DNA of 55,769 nt, from NCBI GenBank assembly GCA_002316315.1, contig DCDG01000028.1:1-55769 (forward strand), given 5' to 3'. Positions 1-7,458 of the stretch are shown here, in pieces. A program made the translations under genes and the position numbers. Position 1 is the first letter of the stretch, and each line of letters opens with the position of its first letter. Source of the DNA: Candidatus Aminicenantes bacterium UBA1061. GTDB lineage: Bacteria; Acidobacteriota; Aminicenantia; Aminicenantales; Saccharicenantaceae. The notes below the pieces were generated by a model. The model was not told where the DNA came from, made no database searches, and saw only the letters and a program-made list of their open reading frames with translations.

Positions 1-52
1 CAAGCTTATCCGGGCCGCAGGAATTCTTGAAGATCTGTCCAGGGAGCTTTAA
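1..52 (+). CDS. C-terminal fragment of a gene running off the left edge
   Basis: Reading from base 2 gives an open frame of 16 codons ending in RAAGILEDLSREL and a TAA at 50-52. It stops 13 bases before the AbiEii-like gene, with a GAGGA ribosome site between them, so the two look co-transcribed. AbiEii toxins are normally preceded by an AbiEi antitoxin, so this could be the tail of that partner, but the fragment is too short to prove it. Confidence 0.4.
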   Translation, partial: KLIRAAGILEDLSREL

Positions 53-65
53 AGAGGAATAAAAA

Positions 66-899
66 ATGAAAGAGCAGATCAAACCTATTATTCAGAAGGC
101 GGCGACACCTCTTCAAGCTAAAAACCTTTTGCGTGAGTATCTTCAGGCTCGGATTCTGGAGTTCATTCAAGAGCGCGGGCTGTTCCATACCTGGATCTTC
201 CAAGGGGGAACAGCCTTAAGATTTCTCTATGGTCTTCCCCGCTATTCTCAGGTTCTGGATTTCTCTTTGGTCCGTCCGGATGCCTCTTACAATTTAAACC
301 AGGCTATTGCCCGGATCCGTCCGTGGTTTGAGGCTGAGGCTTATGAGGTCGATTTAATAATTAAAAGCGAAAAAAATGTAAAGTCAGCCTTCGTCCGCTT
401 CCCTTCGCTCCTTTTTGAACTCGGCCTCTCTCCGCACCAGTCACAGGTTTTCTCGGTTAAAATCGAGCTGGATAGTCAACCCCCGGCTGGCGGTAAAACC
501 GATACCACCCTTATCCGCCGTCCTGTCCTTTTGAACATTCATCACTATGATCAGGCAACACTTCTCAGCGGAAAGTTGCATGCCCTGCTCGCCAGAAATT
601 ATACCAAAGGGCGCGACATCTACGACCTTTTCTGGTATCTTTCGGATCAATCATGGCCGGAACCAAATTTCGATTACCTTAACGAGGCACTGAAGCAAAC
701 AGGCTGGAGCGGCCCTCAGCTTGACCAGAATAACTGGACCGACCTCGTGGCCGAAAAGCTCCAGGCTGTTGAGTGGCGGCAGGTCATTGAAGATGTCCGG
801 CCTTTTTTAGAAAGGGCGTCTGATCTTAACCTTTTGACTAAAGACAACGTCCTCAAGCTGCTGGCAGCCCGTACCAGGGCGGCGAGGCAATCAGGCTGA
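66..899 (+). CDS. AbiEii/AbiGii-type nucleotidyltransferase (toxin-like), active site degenerate
   Basis: A 277-residue protein with the AbiEii layout: GGTALRFLYGLPRYS at residues 47-61 and, near the middle, the conserved stretch KLHALLARNYTKGRDIYDLFWYL. Known AbiEii toxins are nucleotidyltransferases of abortive-infection toxin-antitoxin pairs. The usual (R)(F/Y)S-x-D-x-D motif reads RYSQVLDFSL here, so the first metal-binding Asp is Val63 and only Asp65 remains. One base change (GAT to GTT) would explain this. The start is backed by a GAGGA site 6 bases upstream. The gene may be an inactive toxin, a derivative kept for binding, or a family variant. Family assignment is firm; activity is doubtful. 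Confidence 0.85.
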   Translation: MKEQIKPIIQKAATPLQAKNLLREYLQARILEFIQERGLFHTWIFQGGTALRFLYGLPRYSQVLDFSLVRPDASYNLNQAIARIRPWFEAEAYEVDLIIKSEKNVKSAFVRFPSLLFELGLSPHQSQVFSVKIELDSQPPAGGKTDTTLIRRPVLLNIHHYDQATLLSGKLHALLARNYTKGRDIYDLFWYLSDQSWPEPNFDYLNEALKQTGWSGPQLDQNNWTDLVAEKLQAVEWRQVIEDVRPFLERASDLNLLTKDNVLKLLAARTRAARQSG

Positions 900-927
900 A
901 CCGGCTGAGTCGCCGAATCCCGGAATT

Positions 928-963
928 CCGGAAAATCTGGCCGTGTCCACTTTTTCTGCTTGA
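928..963. repeat. Intergenic repeat copy A (degenerate)
   Basis: The sequence GGAAAATCTGGCCGTGTCCA followed by CTTTTTCTGC matches the repeat family best seen at 4343-4373 and 6310-6340, with several substitutions. It lies between the AbiEii-like gene and the MNT/HEPN pair. Confidence 0.5.
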
Positions 964-976
964 TAAATGACTACAT

Positions 977-1007
977 TTTGTATATAATTGACTATAATTT
1001 GTATGCA
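977..1007 (+). promoter_or_regulatory. Putative promoter/operator of the MNT/HEPN pair
   Basis: An AT-rich block carries TATATAAT (981-988) and TATAAT (993-998) just upstream of the ATG at 1019. TTTGTAT occurs twice (977-983 and 999-1004 region), which could be a binding site for the winged-helix protein made by the first gene. No good -35 box is visible. Confidence 0.35.
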
Positions 1008-1018
1008 AGGTTGATTCG

Positions 1019-1648
1019 ATGTCTGTGCTTATTGAGCTTTTTTCCTCAAGAACAAGAGTCGAAGTTTTAAAATTGTTTTTATTTAACCCTGACCATAACT
1101 TTTACCAGAGGCAAATCTCACACCTTACCAATCAACCCATAAGGGGCGTGCAGCGCGAGCTGGAGAAACTTGGCAGGACAGGGCTCCTGCAAAAATCAAT
1201 CGACGGCAATAGAGTTTATTACCGGGTAAACAGGGAACATCCCATCTTTGAGGATTTAAAAAATATTTTCTTTAAGTGTGAGGGGCTGGCCGAAGCCCTG
1301 AAAGAAAATCTTCGCGACCGGAAAATAGAATTCTGCTTTATCTACGGCTCTTATGCCAGGGGCGAGGAGAATCTTCTAAGCGATGTTGATTTAATGATTA
1401 TAGGCGATATCTCCTCCAGAGAAATATCAAACATTCTTTCCAAGGTTAAGACGCGATTCAGCCGTGAGATAAATTATGCGGTTTTTCCGTCAATAGAGTT
1501 TTTAAGCAGAGCCCGGCATAAAGATTATTTTTTAGACACAGTATTACAGGATAAGAAAATATTCATTATCGGAACTGAAGATGGACTTAAGAGATTTATT
1601 GAATCAGGACAAGCTAAGACCGCACCGCACCTCAAACAAAGAAATTGA
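1019..1648 (+). CDS. Winged-helix/MNT nucleotidyltransferase fusion (antitoxin-like)
   Basis: Residues 1-75 look like an ArsR-like winged helix (VEVLKLFLFNPDHNFYQRQI, then a recognition region and a YYRVN wing). Residues 108-130 carry the minimal nucleotidyltransferase signature GSYARGEENLLSDVDLMIIG, with GS at 110-111 and the metal pair Asp122/Asp124, all intact. Proteins of this type are the nucleotidyltransferase half of MNT/HEPN toxin-antitoxin pairs, where they can modify the HEPN RNase. The fused DNA-binding domain suggests that it also represses its own promoter. It overlaps the HEPN gene by 68 bases, so the two are translationally coupled. Confidence 0.85.
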   Translation: MSVLIELFSSRTRVEVLKLFLFNPDHNFYQRQISHLTNQPIRGVQRELEKLGRTGLLQKSIDGNRVYYRVNREHPIFEDLKNIFFKCEGLAEALKENLRDRKIEFCFIYGSYARGEENLLSDVDLMIIGDISSREISNILSKVKTRFSREINYAVFPSIEFLSRARHKDYFLDTVLQDKKIFIIGTEDGLKRFIESGQAKTAPHLKQRN

Positions 1649-2018
1649 AAGCCTTTTTTCTATCGCCAGGAGAGATATCCAGGATGCAAAAGTAAAAGCT
1701 CTTTCCTTGGACAGGCGATTTGCCTGTGCTTATAATGCAGTTCTTCAATTATCTACAATCCTGCTTTATTGCAGCGGTTATAGACCAGCGAGAGTGGCTC
1801 ACCATCATACGGTCTTCCAGGCCATGAAAATAATAATGGGGAAAAGATATTGTGAATTGGCAAATTACTTCGATTCCTGCAGGTCGAAAAGGAATATTAC
1901 CGATTATGATTATTCAGGGATAATATCAGAATCAGAAGTTAAAGAATTGATCAAGGAGGCCGAACGTTTTTTAAAAGTGGTTCACGATTGGGTTAGGGAC
2001 AATTGTAAAGTAGATTAA
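1581..2018 (+). CDS. HEPN-domain protein (toxin-like partner of MNT)
   Basis: A 145-residue, helix-rich protein. The start LRDLLNQDKLRPHRTSNKEI is typical of the HEPN family that accompanies MNT proteins, so I keep the ATG at 1581 even though it lies inside the upstream gene. Near residue 105 it reads RSKRNITDYDY, the place where HEPN RNases carry R-x4-6-H; here a Tyr takes the usual His position, as in some MNT-paired HEPN proteins. Known relatives act as RNases or as targets of nucleotidylation. The role here is inferred from pairing and fold. Confidence 0.8.
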   Translation: MDLRDLLNQDKLRPHRTSNKEIESLFSIARRDIQDAKVKALSLDRRFACAYNAVLQLSTILLYCSGYRPARVAHHHTVFQAMKIIMGKRYCELANYFDSCRSKRNITDYDYSGIISESEVKELIKEAERFLKVVHDWVRDNCKVD

Positions 2019-2052
2019 TCACTCGATTTGAAAAAAACGCTGCAGAAAAATT

Positions 2053-2081
2053 GGAAATCTGGCCTGTACCCCCATTCTCTC
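2053..2081. repeat. Intergenic repeat copy B (degenerate)
   Basis: GGAAATCTGGCCTGTACCCC followed by CATTCTC aligns with the repeat consensus. It lies 35 bases after the HEPN stop codon. Confidence 0.5.
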
Positions 2082-2124
2082 ATGATAGATGTCATATTTA
2101 CATAATTGTTAATAGCCGGATTCT

Positions 2125-2156
2125 TTATTTACATTTTGGCATCAAAATGTAAATAA
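2125..2156. terminator. Perfect 14-bp hairpin downstream of the HEPN gene
   Basis: TTATTTACATTTTG (2125-2138), a four-base loop GCAT, then CAAAATGTAAATAA (2143-2156), followed by GGATTTTTGTTT on the plus strand. The T-rich tail fits a factor-independent terminator, but the stem is very AT-rich and lies 107 bases past the stop. A small mobile-element remnant or protein-binding palindrome is also possible. Confidence 0.5.
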
Positions 2157-2462
2157 GGATTTTTGTTTAAGTTTACCTCTTCTGGCCCGCAGCCGCCGGC
2201 CGCAAGTTTGGTATAGATTTTCTCGTGAGGCAACGAATCAGCCGTTAACAAACCTTTAAACGAACCCCTAAGAATCAGGCCGCCGTCTGATGATCTGGCT
2301 TTGGAGACCCTTTTAGGACCCCCGGTTTATATATTTCTTACAAAGCTTTCATATTATGAAAGGAACGTAAGAAGCATATCAATGCAGCAGAACCGACCAG
2401 GGCGAAAAACCGCCTAGTAATATGAGATATAAGTGGGCAGAAAATCACACTCGGAAAATCGG

Positions 2463-2513
2463 GCAAAAAAAGAAATATAGATTGTGGCACCCATAGTTGC
2501 CCCCATCTCTTAA
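2463..2513. repeat. Intergenic repeat copy C (rearranged)
   Basis: AAAGAAATATAG matches the left half of the family. It is followed by TTGTGGCACCCATAG and then TTGCCCCCATCTC, as if a short insertion or partial duplication split the right half. It sits next to the end of the minus-strand 81-residue gene. Confidence 0.5.
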
Positions 2514-2522
2514 GTCTTCTGC

Positions 2523-2768
2523 CTATCTGGCCTGCAATATTTTTTCAACTTCTTTAAGTACATTCTCAAAATGACAGATGTCATCTGCATCTCTCTGGGT
2601 CAAAATTTCGTTCCTTAGATCATCAATCCTTCTCTTTAAATCTGATAAAGACAAGCTCCTGGTCCTTATGGTTTCGGCTAACAGTTCTGGAGTCCTTTTT
2701 AATCTGCGTTCGGTTATTATTCTTCTCACTTCTCTCATAAAAGCCCTGTCATTCTCGTCTGATAACAT
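2523..2768 (-). CDS. Small charged helical protein downstream of an XRE-ImmA gene
   Basis: An 81-residue protein rich in Arg, Glu and Asp, predicted mostly helical, with no motif that I recognise. It starts 50 bases after the XRE-ImmA/IrrE gene on the same strand, so the two probably share a transcript. Its ribosome site is weak. It might be the small partner of the regulator-protease, but nothing in the sequence proves a function. Confidence 0.55.
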   Translation of the reverse strand: MLSDENDRAFMREVRRIITERRLKRTPELLAETIRTRSLSLSDLKRRIDDLRNEILTQRDADDICHFENVLKEVEKILQAR

Positions 2769-2818
2769 GTAACAGTTATGATAACGGGCATAAGCAAGCG
2801 AGGCTGCCTCCCACCTAT

Positions 2819-4054
2819 TTATTTGGTGCGCCTGGCTTCAGAAATTGCATAAATGTCTTCATCCTGTATGCCGGCCAGCTCAAGCAATTCAATCAGCTTA
2901 TTTCTGCTGACGAGTCCTTTCCTTGCCGCTTCAATTGCCAGATAGAAAAGATGCTCCGTAGCGTTCTGGAAAATAGCCCCTTGCACACCATCCAAACCGG
3001 CATCTTTCTTCCTGAGAATATCCTTAATTGCCTTACCGGGCAGGCTACTATCCTGCTCTAAAAGTAAATCCTTCTGTTTTTCACTTATAAAATTCAGGTT
3101 AAAAAGCCTCCAGATAGAAGCCTCGACGCTAACTCCAAAATATCTGGCCGTGCGCACCACATCCATATAGTTAATTGTGGATTGCTTCTCGCTGCGTCTG
3201 GCTTCATAGCTTACAACTTTATCTTTGATCATTAATGGCGCCTGAATCCTCGATGGAATCGCTTTGCCCTGCCTCTTCAAGAACTCTCTTACGGCGTTTT
3301 CTGGCATAAGAAAACAGGCAGCAAAAACATCTGCTCTTACTTCCCGAAGATCTTTTTTGCCTTCTTTTCGGGAAACTATGGCCGGCAAATCTTTGAGGTC
3401 AGAGAGTGCATGGCAGTATTCATGAATAATGGAATATCTCTGGCGAACAGAAGGATCGGTGCTATTTATTACACAGACAGTAGCCTCACCAGAGCGAAAA
3501 GTAAAACCCGAAAGTCCGGATGGTAATTCCATCCCGAGGACTAAAACCCCCTGCGCATCGAGCAAAGAAGCCGGATCGCCTACCGGAGCAACTCCCAGAC
3601 CGAGCCTGTTTCTCTCCTGAGCAGCAATTTCCTGTCCTTGCTCAATCGCCTCCCACTTGGTGCGAATATTTCGGGCATATATACAAGGAGGGCCAGAACT
3701 AAGGCGGTTGACGCCCAGTTTATTTTCAAGGTCAAGGATAGCATTGATAATTTCCAGCCCTCTGTTCATGGCTTTCTGTATTTCAGGGTCGCGTCGAGCC
3801 TCTGGGATAGCCCTCAAAACGTAAGAGATCCCATCAGCTTCAAAGGCCTCATCAAAGAAGCTGTGAATTGGACGTCCGTATAATCGGGCTAAAGCCGCCA
3901 GCTCCAGGCTCGAAACCTTTCTCTTGCCTGCCTCAATCTGAGCAATTACGGGCCTAACAAGGCCCACGGCACTCGCCACCTGTTCCTGGGTAAATCCAGC
4001 TCTTTCCCTGGCTTCCTTTAGCCTTCGAGCCAGTTCTTCCTGGGTTATAGTCAT
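2819..4054 (-). CDS. XRE-family regulator fused to ImmA/IrrE metallopeptidase
   Basis: The protein has an N-terminal helix-turn-helix (about residues 8-60, with FTQEQVASAVGLVRPVIAQIE) and a zinc-peptidase motif HEYCH at residues 211-215, followed by a long helical C-terminus to residue 411. Fusions of XRE repressors with ImmA/IrrE proteases are common in mobile elements and toxin-antitoxin-like loci, where the protease clears a repressor. I start at the ATG at 4054 rather than the GTG at 4063: AAAGGTGG sits 5-6 bases before this ATG and would be buried by the earlier start. Transcription probably starts from the promoter at 4168-4196. Confidence 0.85.
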   Translation of the reverse strand: MTITQEELARRLKEARERAGFTQEQVASAVGLVRPVIAQIEAGKRKVSSLELAALARLYGRPIHSFFDEAFEADGISYVLRAIPEARRDPEIQKAMNRGLEIINAILDLENKLGVNRLSSGPPCIYARNIRTKWEAIEQGQEIAAQERNRLGLGVAPVGDPASLLDAQGVLVLGMELPSGLSGFTFRSGEATVCVINSTDPSVRQRYSIIHEYCHALSDLKDLPAIVSRKEGKKDLREVRADVFAACFLMPENAVREFLKRQGKAIPSRIQAPLMIKDKVVSYEARRSEKQSTINYMDVVRTARYFGVSVEASIWRLFNLNFISEKQKDLLLEQDSSLPGKAIKDILRKKDAGLDGVQGAIFQNATEHLFYLAIEAARKGLVSRNKLIELLELAGIQDEDIYAISEARRTK

Positions 4055-4080
4055 TTTTGCCACCTTTAATTAAGTAAATA

Positions 4081-4132
4081 AGCTAACAAGCCACGGCAAG
4101 AGGCGATATTATTATCAGTCATTAAGTTAGCT
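4081..4132 (-). promoter_or_regulatory. Inverted repeat in the leader of the XRE-ImmA gene
   Basis: AGCTAAC (4081-4087) and GTTAGCT (4126-4132) are perfect inverted arms between the promoter and the start codon. They could form a looped operator for the encoded XRE protein, or a leader stem. Confidence 0.35.
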
Positions 4133-4167
4133 CGCTTCGGATTGGGACTTCGCCTCCTTCCTTTTAA

Positions 4168-4196
4168 AATATAGAAACTATTACACTATTTGTCAA
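4168..4196 (-). promoter_or_regulatory. Sigma-70 promoter of the XRE-ImmA gene
   Basis: On the minus strand TTGACA (4196-4191) is followed by a 17-base spacer and TATATT (4173-4168), a near-consensus match. Transcription would start near 4161 and leave a leader of about 105 bases. Confidence 0.7.
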
Positions 4197-4342
4197 GATA
4201 TGGCTATCTATGTAATAAAATAATATGACGGTCAGGAAAGAGGTCAGTTACGCTTGGCGTCAGTTGAGCCGGGCAAGCTCCTCAGGACCCAGATCCAAAA
4301 AAATTAAGATTTTACCCGATAGCCCCTTCGCCACCATAGGAA

Positions 4343-4373
4343 AAAATAAGAAATATAGCCTGTGTCCCCATTT
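4343..4373. repeat. Intergenic repeat copy D (full)
   Basis: A 31-base stretch identical to copy E at 6310-6340, with the core AAATATAGCCTGTGTCCCCA. The reverse strand begins with AAATGGGGACACAGG. It ends 22 bases before the stop codon of the next minus-strand gene. Confidence 0.8.
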
Positions 4374-4394
4374 TTCTTTCCTCCGTTTTCTTTT

Positions 4395-4916
4395 CTATCC
4401 GAATGGGGGAATATCAACAGGCAGTCCGACTCTCATAAAAAATCTGGCAAAAGCTTGAGACAAATGTTCCCTATAAGGAGGTAATAAACGAAGCCTCTTA
4501 CCTCTTTGCTCTGCTAATGTCTCCAGAAAATTGAACGAGACACTAAAAACGCTTCTAAAATCTACTACTGAATATTCTTTCTCAAATCCATCTAGTTCAC
4601 ACTTATTTAAAAGATGATATCCAGGCAAGCTTCCCCGTCTTAATGATTCCTTCATCTTTGAATCCTTAGAAGATGGATTCTTCACTTCAAACTCGCTTAA
4701 TCCCCAAATCGGGCAAACAAGAACCAGCTCGAGTTTATTCTGAATGAGATCACATGACTGGCTCATGACAATTACATCATATTCAATAACATCAACATCG
4801 ACTTTAATTCCAGCCTCAATAGCAGGTGGAGGCAGTATGAGGGGACAGGATGTTAAGATATCTCCTTGGTAAAGTTCTCTACCCTCAACTATTTCATACC
4901 ATGGATAGTCTTTCAT
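4395..4916 (-). CDS. Unrecognised protein, third gene of a TIGR04255-like module
   Basis: A 173-residue soluble protein. It contains YQGDILTSCPLILPP near the N-terminus and VIVMSQSCDLIQNKLELVLV near residue 50. The pairing of an early QGDI with a later SQSCDL resembles a group of uncharacterised proteins found in variable genome islands; the cysteines in the two motifs could form an active or metal site. It begins 9 bases after the 142-residue gene and is the last gene of a three-gene operon. Function unknown. Confidence 0.7.
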   Translation of the reverse strand: MKDYPWYEIVEGRELYQGDILTSCPLILPPPAIEAGIKVDVDVIEYDVIVMSQSCDLIQNKLELVLVCPIWGLSEFEVKNPSSKDSKMKESLRRGSLPGYHLLNKCELDGFEKEYSVVDFRSVFSVSFNFLETLAEQRGKRLRLLPPYREHLSQAFARFFMRVGLPVDIPPFG

Positions 4917-4925
4917 AGTAATCTG

Positions 4926-5354
4926 CTATTCTATAACTGAAAAATCATCAGATTCGACTGATCTCGGTTCTCCTTTTTTTATACTCTTGACGTGCACTTG
5001 AATTTTATATCTTTTTTTCGGCGGCATTTTTACTATATAGTCATGTTCTAACATTTCAACTGCCAGTTCTTCTTCAGAAACTGGCTCTATTTCTTCCTCC
5101 GATATTAACCCCACAACTAGCGACGTTTCATTTCTTATTTCAAAATGCGGTTTAATTGAGGATAGATCAACTTCAAACCGGGGGTAAAAATTGCTATAAA
5201 AATGCCTACCTGGCTGCTTCCGTGTCCAAAAAGATAACAATCGCTCCAACGCATCTAAAAAATCCATTCCCGCCATGCCTATATCTACGCGGGATGAGCA
5301 TTCTATAAGATAACCCGGATAGGTGACTTCGTGTAAAGTTTGTACAGGCATCAT
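4926..5354 (-). CDS. Unrecognised acidic protein, second gene of a TIGR04255-like module
   Basis: A 142-residue protein with an acidic middle (EEEIEPVSEEELAVEMLEHD) and a basic C-terminal stretch (MPPKKRYKIQVHVKSIKKGE). Its ATG overlaps the stop of the TIGR04255-like gene (ATGA), and AAGGAGG lies inside that gene's end, so translation is coupled. Two ATG codons in a row stand at 5349-5354. I do not recognise the family. It probably binds one of its operon partners. Confidence 0.7.
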   Translation of the reverse strand: MMPVQTLHEVTYPGYLIECSSRVDIGMAGMDFLDALERLLSFWTRKQPGRHFYSNFYPRFEVDLSSIKPHFEIRNETSLVVGLISEEEIEPVSEEELAVEMLEHDYIVKMPPKKRYKIQVHVKSIKKGEPRSVESDDFSVIE

Positions 5355-6124
5355 TCAAACCTCCTTAATAATTCACCTTCTATCATCTTAAAGAACCAGC
5401 TATCTGTTAGTTTATGTGCTTCAACTCCCCAATCAACAATTTGGTCTTTTCCCTGGGGTAGGCTGTCACCAACCGATTGAACCTGCGTTTCCCATATTAA
5501 GGCATCTTCTTCCTTTTTTTTACCTCTTACAAATCTTAAATGAACGGCACCCTTAGGTTTTGTAGCTGGAAAAGAAAATCTTAAATCGAAACCCAAGGGC
5601 AAATCACTAACTCCCGTCTCCTCGAAAAGTTTCTCATATATGTCTATCTTTACTTTAAAATTGTCCCGCAAAAACGAGAATATATTTTCTTCTTCATAGT
5701 TAAAGTTAATAGCGTCAATATATCTTAAAAGTAGCCGATTAATTTTCAGATTATTTTCGGCATCTGGATAGGCCTCGAATAGTATAGCCACCATTTCCCG
5801 CATTCTTTTTTCAAAGTCTTCCCAGCTATATCCTTCTGTATCATTTAAAGTAATAATCCCTGGGCCTATTTGAATAAGGGGCCACTTGCCCTTATCTTTA
5901 CGAAACTGATGTTGAACGGCATAGGCCGCAATTTCATCCGGTAAGGCTATGGTCGACAACTGAGTATGAAAAGGATATTCATCTTTCACCCTATCATATA
6001 TCCGGCCAATAAGTATTTTGTAATGTGGATCTATTTTCATGCCCGGCATTGGTCCCTGAAGTTCCCATCTTACCTCAAAGATCGCTTCCACCAGAGGCTT
6101 ATTCTTCAATATTTTTCTTTCCAT
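5351..6124 (-). CDS. TIGR04255-family protein
   Basis: A 257-residue protein beginning ILKNKPLVEAIFEVRWEL, the N-terminal hallmark (PLVEAIFEVR) of the sporadically distributed TIGR04255 family. Family members are scattered in variable islands and their biochemical role is not established, to my knowledge. A later block (LRYIDAINF and GFDLRFSFPATKPKGAVHLRF) also fits the family. A GAGGT ribosome site precedes the ATG. It leads a tight three-gene operon, which points to a complex or a toxin/immunity-type unit. Confidence 0.75.
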   Translation of the reverse strand: MERKILKNKPLVEAIFEVRWELQGPMPGMKIDPHYKILIGRIYDRVKDEYPFHTQLSTIALPDEIAAYAVQHQFRKDKGKWPLIQIGPGIITLNDTEGYSWEDFEKRMREMVAILFEAYPDAENNLKINRLLLRYIDAINFNYEEENIFSFLRDNFKVKIDIYEKLFEETGVSDLPLGFDLRFSFPATKPKGAVHLRFVRGKKKEEDALIWETQVQSVGDSLPQGKDQIVDWGVEAHKLTDSWFFKMIEGELLRRFE

Positions 6125-6309
6125 TTTCTATACCTCATACCTGAAACTGCCTTTTAAATGAATGCCAAGTCTCGGTTCTTTAATGTTATCTACCTACCCG
6201 CCGCAGCACTGTTTTTAGTTTACGGCAATCAAAGGAAATCTTCAAGAAAAAGAAATGTGATCTCTTTAATACTAATTATGATTTGATTGAATTGGCATTT
6301 CTCCCTCGG

Positions 6310-6340
6310 AAAATAAGAAATATAGCCTGTGTCCCCATTT
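6310..6340. repeat. Intergenic repeat copy E (full)
   Basis: Thirty-one bases identical to copy D. It lies between the TIGR04255-like module and the XRE-ImmA-HEPN operon, which are divergently oriented. Confidence 0.8.
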
Positions 6341-6392
6341 ACCTGGTCAATCTTTCTGCCGGTTGGCCTTTTAACCTATGTTAAATAATTAT

Positions 6393-6428
6393 TTGACAAA
6401 CCGGTTAGTGTGGTATATTATTACCACA
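6393..6428 (+). promoter_or_regulatory. Promoter and operator of the XRE-ImmA-HEPN operon
   Basis: TTGACA (6393-6398), a 17-base spacer and TATTAT (6416-6421) form a good sigma-70 promoter. The -10 is exactly the six-base centre of a perfect inverted repeat, TGTGGTA (6409-6415) and TACCACA (6422-6428). A second palindrome AACCGGTT lies inside the spacer (6399-6406). A dimeric XRE repressor bound here would cover the -10, so the first gene probably represses its own operon. Confidence 0.75.
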
Positions 6429-6447
6429 TAGAAGAGAGGAAAAGGAA

Positions 6448-6807
6448 ATGATTATATTTGGTGAATTTATCAGAGAACTCAGGTTAAAGGCGGGGCTGAC
6501 ACTAAGGCATTTCTGTCAGCTAACCGGCTTCGACCCGAGCAACTGGAGCAAAATTGAGCGCGGGCTGTTATCACCCCCAAAAAGCAAGACAGTACTGATA
6601 GAAATTGCCCGTGTCCTCGCCCTGACCGAAGAATCTGAAGACTACAAGACCTTATTCGATCTCGCCGCCATCGGTCAGATCCCTGCTGACTTAGTCTCCA
6701 GCCCTCGGGTTATGGAAGAATTGCCAGTTTTTTTTAGAACGATAAGAGGAGAAAAGCCCACCCGCGAGGAACTTGAAGATTTGATTAAAATTCTCGGCGA
6801 AGAATAA
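6448..6807 (+). CDS. XRE-family transcriptional repressor
   Basis: A 119-residue protein with a helix-turn-helix at about residues 5-60 (FIRELRLKAGLTLRHFCQLT, then SNWSKIERG). It is the size of repressors paired with ImmA/IrrE proteases. It is followed directly (TAA then ATG, no gap) by the protease gene. The palindrome on the -10 of the operon is the likely target. In known systems of this type the protease cleaves the repressor after a signal, and the operon is then induced. Confidence 0.85.
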   Translation: MIIFGEFIRELRLKAGLTLRHFCQLTGFDPSNWSKIERGLLSPPKSKTVLIEIARVLALTEESEDYKTLFDLAAIGQIPADLVSSPRVMEELPVFFRTIRGEKPTREELEDLIKILGEE

Positions 6808-7440
6808 ATGCCCGCTCCTAAAAAACCTCCGGCCACAATTACCCCGCCCTGGCTAAGCTTTGACTATATAAGACAGCAAGCAGACAACTTCAGACAGCAA
6901 TATGTAAAACCTCCGAACCTTGTGCCAGTTCCCATGGAAGAAATAGTCGAGCTCGATTTAAAGATTCAAATAATCCCAATACATGGGTTGCAAGACAGGA
7001 TAGACGTCCATGGCTTTTTGACTAATAACTTAAAAGCCATCTGTATCGATTATGATGTATATATGGACGAACGCAGATCGCCGCGGTTACGATCCACCCT
7101 GGCTCATGAAGTTGGCCATTTTGTCCTGCATAAAGAACAAATACAACAATGCAAATTCAGTACCCCTGAAGATTGGATCCATTTCAGAGAAGACTTCCTC
7201 GAAGATGATTTAGATTGGTTCGAATTCCAAGCTTATGAATTTGCAGGAAGACTCCTTGTCCCAAAAGAAGAACTTGAAAAGCAAATAGAATCATGCAGCG
7301 AGAAGATAAGAGTTTTTAAAAGATGCTTTCCTGAAGGTCCCGATCTGGTTGAGGCTGTTTCTCGAATCATCTGTGGTCATTTTGGTGTCTCAGATCAGGT
7401 AATTGGCAAAAGAATTGCTAAAGAGAAAATCCGCCTATGA
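6808..7440 (+). CDS. ImmA/IrrE-family metallopeptidase
   Basis: A 210-residue protein with the zinc-peptidase motif LAHEVGHFVLH (His100, Glu101, His104) and a downstream acidic stretch (EFQAYEFAGRLLVP) matching the family's third metal ligand region. ImmA/IrrE proteases cut XRE repressors, and the repressor gene lies immediately upstream with no gap. Its probable role is signal-triggered removal of that repressor and so expression of the third gene of the operon. Confidence 0.85.
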   Translation: MPAPKKPPATITPPWLSFDYIRQQADNFRQQYVKPPNLVPVPMEEIVELDLKIQIIPIHGLQDRIDVHGFLTNNLKAICIDYDVYMDERRSPRLRSTLAHEVGHFVLHKEQIQQCKFSTPEDWIHFREDFLEDDLDWFEFQAYEFAGRLLVPKEELEKQIESCSEKIRVFKRCFPEGPDLVEAVSRIICGHFGVSDQVIGKRIAKEKIRL

Positions 7441-7458
7441 ATAGGTCAGATCGATAAG

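Larger units (their letters stand above)
2019..2522. other. Non-coding gap with repeats and palindromes
   Basis: This 504-base gap has no convincing gene. It holds repeat copies B and C, the 14-bp hairpin, and a second perfect palindrome CTTTCATA-T-TATGAAAG at 2346-2362. The rest looks like decayed sequence between two oppositely oriented cassettes. Confidence 0.6.

Noticed and set aside
4081..4132. GCTAAC...GTTAGC pairs here and at 27684-27734 as integron attC sites
   Set aside because: Only the AAC/GTT ends fit. The second and sixth positions of the R boxes break the RYYYAAC/GTTRRRY consensus, and no integrase gene is in the window.
4225..4458. 77-residue open frame on the plus strand
   Set aside because: It runs through repeat copy D and overlaps the end of a better-supported minus-strand gene; only its first codons resemble another remnant.
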